Source: a virus. From it: a stretch of DNA of 36,295 nt. The position numbers and the translations under genes are program-made. The notes under the pieces were generated by a model. It was not told the origin of the DNA, searched no databases, and worked only from the letters and a program-made list of their open reading frames with translations. Shown piece by piece: positions 1 through 7,662 of this stretch. How positions within the stretch are numbered: the first letter of the stretch is position 1; every line of letters starts with the position of its first letter. Location: the IMG/VR virus record IMGVR_UViG_3300025767_000063, positions 1-36,295 of that record; one strand, 5' to 3'.

Positions 1-1295
1 AACGTAGAAATGTTTGTATTGAAAACGCTTCCGTCAGCTGTTTCTATCGTATAAGTATTATTCGCATTATACCAAGTAGTTGATGTTACTGCAGCTATGT
101 CAATTCCAGATGCAGAAGTTAAACGACCATCTTCATCAACAGTAAAGGAAGCTATTTGAGTTGAAGAACCATAAGTCCCTGCAGTTATACCGGTGTTTGC
201 TAATTCTGTTTGTACTGTAACCGCACCATTTGCGGAGATTGCATTACCCGTTACTTTACCTTCGAGTGTAACTTCTATAGATGCGTCTGGTACATTTGTA
301 AAGTTATCATAATCTAGGTAATAAGATCCTTCTTGACCATCAAGTAAATCGGAATCAAGATTAGATCCTGCACCGTCAACGGTTTTAATTTGGTTTAAAA
401 CATCAGTTGCTGTTGGGGTATTGGTAAAATTATCGTAGTCAAGATAATAGGTACCTTCTTGACCATCTAGTAAATCAGAGTCAAGACCAGATCCTGAGCC
501 ATCTACATTTATGACTTGGTCAATAATGTCTTGGTCGGAAGGAGTATTCGTAAGATTAGTATAATCTGTATAGTAAGAACTGTTTGAACCGTCAAGCAAG
601 TCGGCATCAAGGCCTGAACCTGCACCGTCTACAGTTTTAATTTGATTTAAAACATCAGTTGCAGAAGGAGTGTTCGTAAAGTTATCATAATCTAAATAGT
701 AAGTACCTTCTTGACCATCTAGTGTATCTGAATCTAAACCGTTACCTGCACCTACATCACCAGTTGTTAAAATACGACCAGTTGTACCACCTGACGCAAT
801 TTCCCATTGACCTAAACTTTCGTTCCATTGTAAAACAACATTAGATTCTGTTCCTCTCTCAACTTCAATTCCTGCGCTTTCAGTTGGCGTGCCAGTTGCA
901 TCTGAATTTAAAGTAAGGATATTATCAGAAATTAATATTTCTTGTGTGTTGACGTATGTGGTATTTCCGGAAACAGTCAAATCACCGGTGATTGTTAAAT
1001 CGCCATCAAAGGTATCATTTTCATCAGATCTTAAGAATTGAGAAGAATCAATTCCATCTAATAAATCGGCGTCTAGTCCAGAACCCGTACCATCTACAGT
1101 TTTTAATAGTGCTAACAAATCAGCTGCGTCTGGGCTAACTTCCCTAACGACAGGTGCTGTATTTGCATCTATTTGCTGCTTGAAAAAGACTTTGCCATCG
1201 GCCGTATTAACCGCTAATTCACCAAACTCCAGTTGTTCTGGCGTAGGTACGCGGCCGGCTACATCGCTTTTTCTTAATATGATCGTAGTCGACAT
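1..1295 (-). CDS. Tail fibre protein, N-terminal part (cut by left window edge)
   Basis: The frame is open from an ATG at 1295 to the window edge, giving about 431 residues with no stop. The N-terminus contains LEFGELAVNTADGKVFFK, a start module I know from tail fibres of T4-like marine phages. It is followed by a short beta-rich section (SGNTTYVNTQEILISDNILT) and then tandem 42-residue repeats of the form YYLDYDNFTNTP..DGAGSGLDADLLDGQEG. The last visible part resembles the 'VDEDGRLTSASGI' module, which recurs in the neighbouring 1885-residue fibre as 'VDEFGRVVSAVNI'. AGGGAA lies about ten bases upstream of the ATG, and a late-promoter-like GATAAATA lies 31 bases upstream. The role as an adhesion fibre is inferred from the repeats and context; the receptor-binding end is not in the window. 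Confidence 0.85.
   Translation of the reverse strand, partial: MSTTIILRKSDVAGRVPTPEQLEFGELAVNTADGKVFFKQQIDANTAPVVREVSPDAADLLALLKTVDGTGSGLDADLLDGIDSSQFLRSDENDTFDGDLTITGDLTVSGNTTYVNTQEILISDNILTLNSDATGTPTESAGIEVERGTESNVVLQWNESLGQWEIASGGTTGRILTTGDVGAGNGLDSDTLDGQEGTYYLDYDNFTNTPSATDVLNQIKTVDGAGSGLDADLLDGSNSSYYTDYTNLTNTPSDQDIIDQVINVDGSGSGLDSDLLDGQEGTYYLDYDNFTNTPTATDVLNQIKTVDGAGSNLDSDLLDGQEGSYYLDYDNFTNVPDASIEVTLEGKVTGNAISANGAVTVQTELANTGITAGTYGSSTQIASFTVDEDGRLTSASGIDIAAVTSTTWYNANNTYTIETADGSVFNTNIST
298..760 (-). repeat. Tandem 126-bp coding repeats in the left fibre gene
   Basis: On the plus strand, units begin at 298, 424, 550 and 676, each with a variant of 'gtaaarttatc' or 'gtaagattag', so the period is exactly 126 bp (42 codons). 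The first three units are full length and the fourth is partial. A more diverged fifth fragment encoding DGTGSGLDADLLDG lies near 1060-1100. The period is a multiple of three, so copy number can change without breaking the frame. Confidence 0.85.
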
Positions 1296-1325
1296 TTACG
1301 CTTATTCCCTAATTCTTTATTATTC

Positions 1326-1333
1326 TATTTATC
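1326..1333 (-). promoter_or_regulatory. Candidate T4-type late promoter (GATAAATA)
   Basis: GATAAATAGAATA reads on the minus strand in the 40-base gap between the stop of the 1885-residue fibre gene and the start of the next fibre gene. It matches the T4 late promoter core TATAAATA at seven of eight positions and lies 31 bases upstream of the ATG at 1295. Support comes from the same motif appearing in the other gaps of this region. Confidence 0.55.
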
Positions 1334-1335
1334 GG

Positions 1336-4300
1336 TTAAAAGGTTCCGCCTTCGATGCGAGTTACCGTAACCTCCCCTGATGTTACATTAAAGTTACTAG
1401 CTGCGAAAGATGCGATACCTTTATTTGTATCAGTTGCCAATTCACCACTTATCACTATGGAATTGCTTACAACTGAAGTATTAATACCTTCACCACTTAG
1501 TACAGATAATGTTTCTCCGAGGTTAACTGGATTTGAAGTTCCAGTATCAGCATTTAATGTGATATAAGAGTTTAATATTTTATCGTTAGTGATTCCATTA
1601 TCTTTTACTTGTAATATATCACTAGCAATTTCTATTGTACTATCATCAACATTTACATCGAATGTTTGAGTTAAAGATGTATATGTTAAACCGTCCCCAC
1701 CAACGAACGATGAAACTGAAGTATCAATTGCATCATCTATTTCAGTATCAACATAACTCTTAGTTGCAGCATCGTCTGTTTGTGTAGGTTCTGCCAATCC
1801 ACCAATTCTTGATGAACTTACATCAATGAATGCGCTTCCTGGGTTTAAAGTAAGATCATTATTCGTTACGATAGAATCAGAATCAATGATTAAATTATTA
1901 GCAAATTGTATAGTATCTTCTATTGCTAATTGTTTTAAGTATGAATCTGCACCTGAAGGATTTAGTAAATACGTTTGATGATCGAAATCTATAAATCTTT
2001 GCGCAAGTACATCACCTCTTTCAACAACCCAGTTACTCGTATCTCTTTCTGCGTAAGTAGCAAAGTTAAATGTACTATTTAAGAAACCGAGTTTACCTTC
2101 TGTACCATACATAAATGTAGAACCAGACGTGCTATCTTGGAATTCAACTTGAGATACACTACCGCCATAACCTACTTGTAAACCACTTATACGCGATACG
2201 CCAGCAGGATCTACGTAATAATTAGGATCATTTGCGTCAACAAATCTAGGAGCACTAATATTACCTGATAAAGCACCGCCAGTCAGTTTTAAATATCTGA
2301 AATCAAAATCAGTCGCGGAATGAGATTGAACATGACCAAACTCATCAAACGTTAATGCAGTGATTGCTTGACTTGCTACTTGATAAGTGGTATCGTTAAC
2401 ACTTGATGTATCACCGTGGCGAATATCTAAAATAGATCCAGCTTCAATTGTTCCATTAACATCGATACCAGTATTTGCTATTACTTGCTCTACATAGTCT
2501 GTTGTAATATCAACAGTTATAGTCGTGTTAGAATTTCTATATACTTGAGCAGTACCATCAACATCGCCATCTAAAGTAATATCATAGCTTCTTGCGTATA
2601 AGTTAATCTTTCCGTCTACGAAATCATTTTCAGCAATAATACCGTCTTCAATATTAAATCTAAACATTTCTTGAACGGTATCTTGGATTGATTCTGTAAA
2701 GTCAACAACCGCGTTAGATGATACTGATAATGGGATATTTACAGCAGATACGACACGACCAAATTCATCAACCGTAACCTTAGGAACAAATCCGTCTTCT
2801 CCATATATGCCAGTATCGACAGGAATAGATCGTAAACCTATTGTTACTTCATTGTTAGAAAGGTCATAATCTGTTACTTGTAATGTCGGGTCGACTGCTA
2901 TAGACGGAGCGCCAGATAATAAAGATAATACATTATTATTAGATCCGTCTCTTACAACAAAATCTCTTTCATAAGTATTTTCTAAATAATTTTTAGTAAC
3001 TGCATCTGAACTATTGACAGGCTCAGCCAACTGTGTTATAATAGTATTACCAACATCAAATAAACCATCTATGTCAAATACAAGGTTATTACCATTATCA
3101 GTTGATATTGCACCCGTGTTTGAAACAAAGAATTGTTTTTGACCGGCGGTAAAGAATTGAAGTTCATCATTATCTGCGCCAGCAGATGATTCTGCTGATA
3201 TAAACGTATCACCATCTGTATCAATTACACCACCTACTCCAGTCCATGCAGAACCGTCGTATGCTTCAAATCTAGCATCATCAGTATTATAACGAATCAT
3301 TCCAATTGAAGCAGTTGGTCTTTCAGCTGTTGAACCAGTAGGTAAAGTAATAGCACCCGATAAATCAAAATTCACAACATCAGTATTACTTAATATAGTA
3401 CCAACATTTAATTTATTCCAATTTTTAGCTGAGCTACCAAGATTAAACGTTGCATCTGTATCAGGTATTAAATGACTTTCAAATTCAGCGGCTACGGTAA
3501 TAGAATCTGTATCTTGATCACCTAGTGTAAGATTACCACCGACTGTCACAATACCATCTATTGTAACATTACCTGATATATTGGTGTCGCCAGTTGCAGA
3601 ATTTATAGTAAATTTATTTAAAGAATTACCATATGAAAATAACGATTGTGATAATCTTAAAGTTTCAGTACCACCGACAAAGAATCTTAATTCATCATTA
3701 TCCGCACCAGGGCTAGTCTCTGCTTCGATGTAAGTATCTTGGTCAACGTCTTTCACGCCACCCAAACTTGCCCACGCAGCACCGCTATAACCTTCGAATA
3801 CACCATCTGACGAATTGAATCTTACAAGACCTGCTTCCAAATTAGACGGTCTTTCAGCAAATGTTCCAACCGGTACTTTAATTGCGCCGGTGGTATCAAT
3901 GCTTATTACATCATTTGTTTCACTTGTAATCGAACCTTCTAAAGTAAGATTATCGGCTATCGTTACATTTGCATTGAATGTAGAAATTGTGTTTGCGGTA
4001 AATTCTGTTCCATCAAATGATAATGAAGTATTACTTTGTAAAACACCACCTTCACCTATGAATACTAATGTATTTGCTGATAAATTACCGACTGATAAAC
4101 TATCACCACTTAAACCACCACTCGTAGAGAAATCACCATCAATGGTAAATCCACCATTAAGTATTAAGTTTACGCCATCAAATTGTAATAGATCAGAAAC
4201 TTCAATTGCACCGCCAGGGCCGGTTAACACAATTCTTTGTGGCGTTAACGAAGAAATTCTAAGATCTTGTGTAGTTAATTGCGACCCATCAAATGTTAGA

Positions 4301-6993
4301 TTTTCGTCAGAATCAAACGTACCGCCAGGGCCACCTAATACAATCGCACCATCTTGTACGGAGTCTACACTCAAGTTTCCAAACGTACCTGTACCGCCTG
4401 CAGTAATATCTCCGATGATATCTAATTCATCTGCAATTACGTCAGCTGTAATATTTAATACGCTGCCATCAAAAGATAAACCACTATTCGTTTGTAGCGA
4501 ACCATTCGGCCCAGTGAATACTACTTTACTTTGTGCTAAATCAGATACACTTAAACTTTGAATAGAAGCATCGCTTTCAACAACGAGATCTTCTGTTACT
4601 CGTAAAGTACTTCCATTAAATTGTAGTATATCAGAGGTTAATAATTCACCATCATCGCCTACATATACAATTCTATCTTTATCTAAATTTGTTATATTTG
4701 CGCTTGATAATTCAGCGCCATTTAATGTAATAATTTTGCCAACGGTATCAATATTACCAGTGACATAATTCATTGTAATACGATCTAACGTTTGACCGAA
4801 ATTGAAATTACCAAATCTATCTAATCTTAATCTATGAGTGTTAGCGGTATAGAAATTTAATTCATCTTCATCAGACCCAGCAGATGTTTCTGCAGTGATA
4901 TAAGTATCTTTATCAATATCTGATATGTTACCACCGAGGCCATTCCAAGCGGATCCATCGAACCCCTCAAAGCGATAATCGTCTATATTAAAACGTATTG
5001 TACCAATTACATTAGCAGGTCTTTGACTTGTATCGCCAACTGGTACTTTAATACCGCCATACATATCAAAATCAATAGTACCAACATTACTCGTCAAACT
5101 ACGAATATGTAATTCATTCCAATCTTTTACAGTTGAACCTAAATTATACGTAGCATTAGTATTTGGAATTAAATGGCTTTCAAAGTCTGCAGCAACTGTA
5201 ATAGAGTCAGTTGGTTGGTCACCTAACGTAATATTACCGGCAACAGTTACAACACCATCTACACTTAAATTACCAGCTATGCTAGTATCACCAGTAAATG
5301 CGTCGATAGTAAATTTATTTAGATTATCACCAAAGCGAAATTCGCTTGAAGAAATATTAAGTAATTGGTTATCAGCAATTACAAACTTTAATTCGTCGTT
5401 ATCAGACCCAGGAGATGTTTCAGCAGTGATATAAGTATCTTGGTCTGCATCAATTACACCACCTAATCCAGTCCAAGTGGTGCCATTATATGCTTCAAAT
5501 CTAGAATCGGATGTATTGAAACGAATCATCCCACTTTCAGGGGATGGTCTTTCAGAATTATTACCTTTTGGTAAAATAATTGCGCCAGAACTATTGACAT
5601 CTAGCACATTTGTTGTTATAATAATATTATCAACTAAACTATTAATAGATTCTAACGTTACATTGTAATCTAATTCAAATTCAGTATCATTTAAAGATAA
5701 ACCTCTTCCTGCAGTAAAAGTACCTTCACCTTGGAATTGATTGTAAGTAATATCATCAGAACCTAGAACAAAGTTTTTAGAATCAGTTACACTCGCAACC
5801 CATCCTGTATCTTTATTATTATCACCATTCGTAACAAACACAAAAGAAGCAATGATTTCTTGTTCTTCATTTGAATATTCAGATCTTTTAAATATCCAAG
5901 GATCGACGTGATTACCTTCATCTATTAATACGTACTTGCCATTTTCATTGCTATTAGTTTGATCTTTTACTAACAATGTATCGCCAATAGACCAATTATC
6001 AACACCATCTATTTCTAATGTATTGTTGATATTTGAAGGAATAGAAATAGTATCTTCAGCACCTGCAGTATAAGTTGCATTTAAGTCTGCAGTTGTTGCA
6101 CCATGAACAGAATACTTTTTAATTAAATCTAATGCTAGGTTATCAACATATCTTTTGTTAGTCGCATCGGTATCTAATACAGGATCAACAACATCTAATA
6201 AATCATTTTCTAAATTCGTTAATTCTTGTTCTAGATAAGTTTTATTAATAGCATCAGAATTGTCTACTGGTGTGCCAACACCAGATATTCTAGATCCATT
6301 TGCGTCAATTAAGTTATTATCAGAGAAAAGTTCTAAATTACCTAAGCTACTAATTTGATCGCCAGATAATATAATATCACCAACTTCTAAAGATGTCAAC
6401 TCTTCAAGAGAATTAACTGTATCACCAAGATTGATTGATGTATTACCAATTACGAATTCTTGTGATGAAATGAAACCAGAGTTTGCGATGAAATTGTTTG
6501 AATTAAATGCAGCAATACCTTTATCGGATAAAGTTGCATCTACACTTGTCACATTAATAGTAACATCTTGAGAACCATCGAATGATGCACTACCTTCTGC
6601 GTCACCAGAGATTGTAATTGTTCTAGGAGTTTCTAATTGGGAAGCAAATTCAATTGTGTTGTTAGAAGCAAATGCGGTAATATGACCAAAATCATCTATA
6701 GATATATTTTGTATGAAATAACCGACTTCGTTGTTTGTAGATTCTGCTGATGAAGTATTTGCGTGGTGTATAACAAGGTTAGCACCTTCTACTGATGTAT
6801 TACCAGATACGATAATCCCATCACCTGCGAAGATGTTCTCTACATAATTTCCTGTAGTGTCAACACCTAGTGCGACAGAATCTGGAACTATGACTGGTCT
6901 TTTTTCACCAGCAGCCACGATAGGTGTTGATGTCTCTTGTTTTGGTACTGCTCTAATTGCTTTAGAACCACCAACTTTGACTTTGATGCTCAT
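1336..6993 (-). CDS. Large modular tail fibre protein (1885 aa)
   Basis: The N-terminus (MSIKVKVGGSKAIRAV) resembles fibre starts of T4-like marine phages. Residues about 290-425 (from KKYSVHGATT) form a known phage-fibre module with VKDQTNSNENGKYVL and NKDTGWVASV. A second module, RP..GMIRFN..D.RFEAY.G..W.GLGG followed by DTYITAETSPGSDNDEL, occurs four times, near residues 510, 690, 1075 and 1250. Between copies two and three lie five shorter repeats of the type RIVLTGPGGAI..SDLLQFDG. The C-terminal third has two VDANDPNYYVDP-like units. No enzymatic motif or S74 domain is visible. The ATG overlaps the stop of the 108-residue gene by one base (TAATG) and has a strong GGAGG site. It is probably a long, trimeric beta-structured shaft of a host-binding fibre; this role is inferred from composition and context. 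Confidence 0.88.
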   Translation of the reverse strand: MSIKVKVGGSKAIRAVPKQETSTPIVAAGEKRPVIVPDSVALGVDTTGNYVENIFAGDGIIVSGNTSVEGANLVIHHANTSSAESTNNEVGYFIQNISIDDFGHITAFASNNTIEFASQLETPRTITISGDAEGSASFDGSQDVTINVTSVDATLSDKGIAAFNSNNFIANSGFISSQEFVIGNTSINLGDTVNSLEELTSLEVGDIILSGDQISSLGNLELFSDNNLIDANGSRISGVGTPVDNSDAINKTYLEQELTNLENDLLDVVDPVLDTDATNKRYVDNLALDLIKKYSVHGATTADLNATYTAGAEDTISIPSNINNTLEIDGVDNWSIGDTLLVKDQTNSNENGKYVLIDEGNHVDPWIFKRSEYSNEEQEIIASFVFVTNGDNNKDTGWVASVTDSKNFVLGSDDITYNQFQGEGTFTAGRGLSLNDTEFELDYNVTLESINSLVDNIIITTNVLDVNSSGAIILPKGNNSERPSPESGMIRFNTSDSRFEAYNGTTWTGLGGVIDADQDTYITAETSPGSDNDELKFVIADNQLLNISSSEFRFGDNLNKFTIDAFTGDTSIAGNLSVDGVVTVAGNITLGDQPTDSITVAADFESHLIPNTNATYNLGSTVKDWNELHIRSLTSNVGTIDFDMYGGIKVPVGDTSQRPANVIGTIRFNIDDYRFEGFDGSAWNGLGGNISDIDKDTYITAETSAGSDEDELNFYTANTHRLRLDRFGNFNFGQTLDRITMNYVTGNIDTVGKIITLNGAELSSANITNLDKDRIVYVGDDGELLTSDILQFNGSTLRVTEDLVVESDASIQSLSVSDLAQSKVVFTGPNGSLQTNSGLSFDGSVLNITADVIADELDIIGDITAGGTGTFGNLSVDSVQDGAIVLGGPGGTFDSDENLTFDGSQLTTQDLRISSLTPQRIVLTGPGGAIEVSDLLQFDGVNLILNGGFTIDGDFSTSGGLSGDSLSVGNLSANTLVFIGEGGVLQSNTSLSFDGTEFTANTISTFNANVTIADNLTLEGSITSETNDVISIDTTGAIKVPVGTFAERPSNLEAGLVRFNSSDGVFEGYSGAAWASLGGVKDVDQDTYIEAETSPGADNDELRFFVGGTETLRLSQSLFSYGNSLNKFTINSATGDTNISGNVTIDGIVTVGGNLTLGDQDTDSITVAAEFESHLIPDTDATFNLGSSAKNWNKLNVGTILSNTDVVNFDLSGAITLPTGSTAERPTASIGMIRYNTDDARFEAYDGSAWTGVGGVIDTDGDTFISAESSAGADNDELQFFTAGQKQFFVSNTGAISTDNGNNLVFDIDGLFDVGNTIITQLAEPVNSSDAVTKNYLENTYERDFVVRDGSNNNVLSLLSGAPSIAVDPTLQVTDYDLSNNEVTIGLRSIPVDTGIYGEDGFVPKVTVDEFGRVVSAVNIPLSVSSNAVVDFTESIQDTVQEMFRFNIEDGIIAENDFVDGKINLYARSYDITLDGDVDGTAQVYRNSNTTITVDITTDYVEQVIANTGIDVNGTIEAGSILDIRHGDTSSVNDTTYQVASQAITALTFDEFGHVQSHSATDFDFRYLKLTGGALSGNISAPRFVDANDPNYYVDPAGVSRISGLQVGYGGSVSQVEFQDSTSGSTFMYGTEGKLGFLNSTFNFATYAERDTSNWVVERGDVLAQRFIDFDHQTYLLNPSGADSYLKQLAIEDTIQFANNLIIDSDSIVTNNDLTLNPGSAFIDVSSSRIGGLAEPTQTDDAATKSYVDTEIDDAIDTSVSSFVGGDGLTYTSLTQTFDVNVDDSTIEIASDILQVKDNGITNDKILNSYITLNADTGTSNPVNLGETLSVLSGEGINTSVVSNSIVISGELATDTNKGIASFAASNFNVTSGEVTVTRIEGGTF

Positions 6994-7319
6994 TAAACCT
7001 CCGTGATTGTATCTACCACGAACGCTAACCCTTCAACAACTTTCGTCAATTCACCGGTTGGTTTTCTCATAATAACATCGTACTGGTATTTCCCAGGCTT
7101 GAAAGAAGCAGTCTGTTCGTCGGTTAGAACAAGAGTGATGTCGTTACCACTTTTCTCTATTGCGAAATTCAACAAAGTAGTGGTTGAATATATTTTTTTC
7201 ATGCTGGCAAAAAAGTCATATGTACTTATTACCAACTCGTCGTCGTCAGCGTCGAACATCTCTATGGTTGTTCTGAAGTCTGTACCTTGATCTATGTAAA
7301 TGTTTGCTCTGGATGCCAT
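6993..7319 (-). CDS. Small virion structural protein (108 aa), possible fibre adaptor
   Basis: The protein starts MASRANIYIDQGTDFRTTI and is predicted to be mostly beta-strand, with a pattern that could form a single Ig-like sandwich. I recognise this start as a conserved small protein beside fibre genes in T4-like marine phages, where it is annotated only as structural or hypothetical. There is no signal peptide or membrane segment. It is the first gene after a terminator and an exact TATAAATA late promoter. Its stop overlaps the start of the 1885-residue fibre gene, so the two are probably translated together. A role joining the fibre to the baseplate is a guess from position and size. Confidence 0.8.
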   Translation of the reverse strand: MASRANIYIDQGTDFRTTIEMFDADDDELVISTYDFFASMKKIYSTTTLLNFAIEKSGNDITLVLTDEQTASFKPGKYQYDVIMRKPTGELTKVVEGLAFVVDTITEV

Positions 7320-7340
7320 GTTGAATTCTCTTTTTAATTC

Positions 7341-7348
7341 TATTTATA
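7341..7348 (-). promoter_or_regulatory. T4-type late promoter (exact TATAAATA)
   Basis: TATAAATAGAATT reads on the minus strand, 22 bases upstream of the ATG at 7319. The eight-base core is identical to the T4 late promoter consensus, which is read by the phage sigma factor gp55 with the clamp gp45. Its first T is the last base of the U-run of the preceding terminator, so the two signals are fused. Confidence 0.75.
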
Positions 7349-7379
7349 AAAAAAGGGCAACGAAGACGAAGCCCTCTTT
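7348..7379 (-). terminator. Rho-independent terminator after the collagen-like fibre gene
   Basis: On the minus strand, AAAGAGGGC (7379-7371) can pair with GCCCTTTTT (7358-7350). This makes a nine-pair stem including one G-U, with a 12-base loop TTCGTCTTCGTT, followed by a run of seven T (7354-7348). It starts 17 bases after the stop codon of the collagen-like gene (7396-7398). It is the only convincing hairpin terminator I see in the window. Confidence 0.8.
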
Positions 7380-7395
7380 CATTTATTATTGCGAA

Positions 7396-7662
7396 TTAAA
7401 GTTTCTTCAGTTTTTCAACTTCAGCCGATAATTCCTTCACTGCTTCGATAAGAACGGAAACCATGTTAGCATAAGCAACTGATTTAATACCTTCTTTATC
7501 TTCTCTTACCAGCTCAGGTAATATTTCTTCAACTTCCTGTGCGATAACACCTACTTTTCTATCTTCTTCGCCGATCTTGTTATAATAAACACCACGTAGA
7601 TTGTTTACTTTATCAAGCGCGGAATCAATAGTATAAACGTTTTCTTTAACTCTCGCATCAGA
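7396..7662 (-). other. Peptidase S74 intramolecular chaperone domain (collagen-like fibre)
   Basis: Residues 1994-2081 carry [39 protein letters not shown] and [12 protein letters not shown], in the order typical of the endosialidase chaperone family. Ser1994 and Lys1999 have the serine-lysine spacing of five residues known for the self-cleaving dyad. The end ([15 protein letters not shown]) is a short coiled coil. Confidence 0.88.

Noticed and set aside
298-760. Regularly spaced repeats that could suggest a CRISPR array
   Set aside because: The whole 126-bp period is similar, with no unique spacers, it is in frame within a fibre gene, and no palindromic repeat is present.
3815-4561. Open frame of 248 codons on the plus strand
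   Set aside because: It lies wholly within the 1885-residue fibre gene, has a composition unlike a folded protein, and no neighbouring genes are on this strand.
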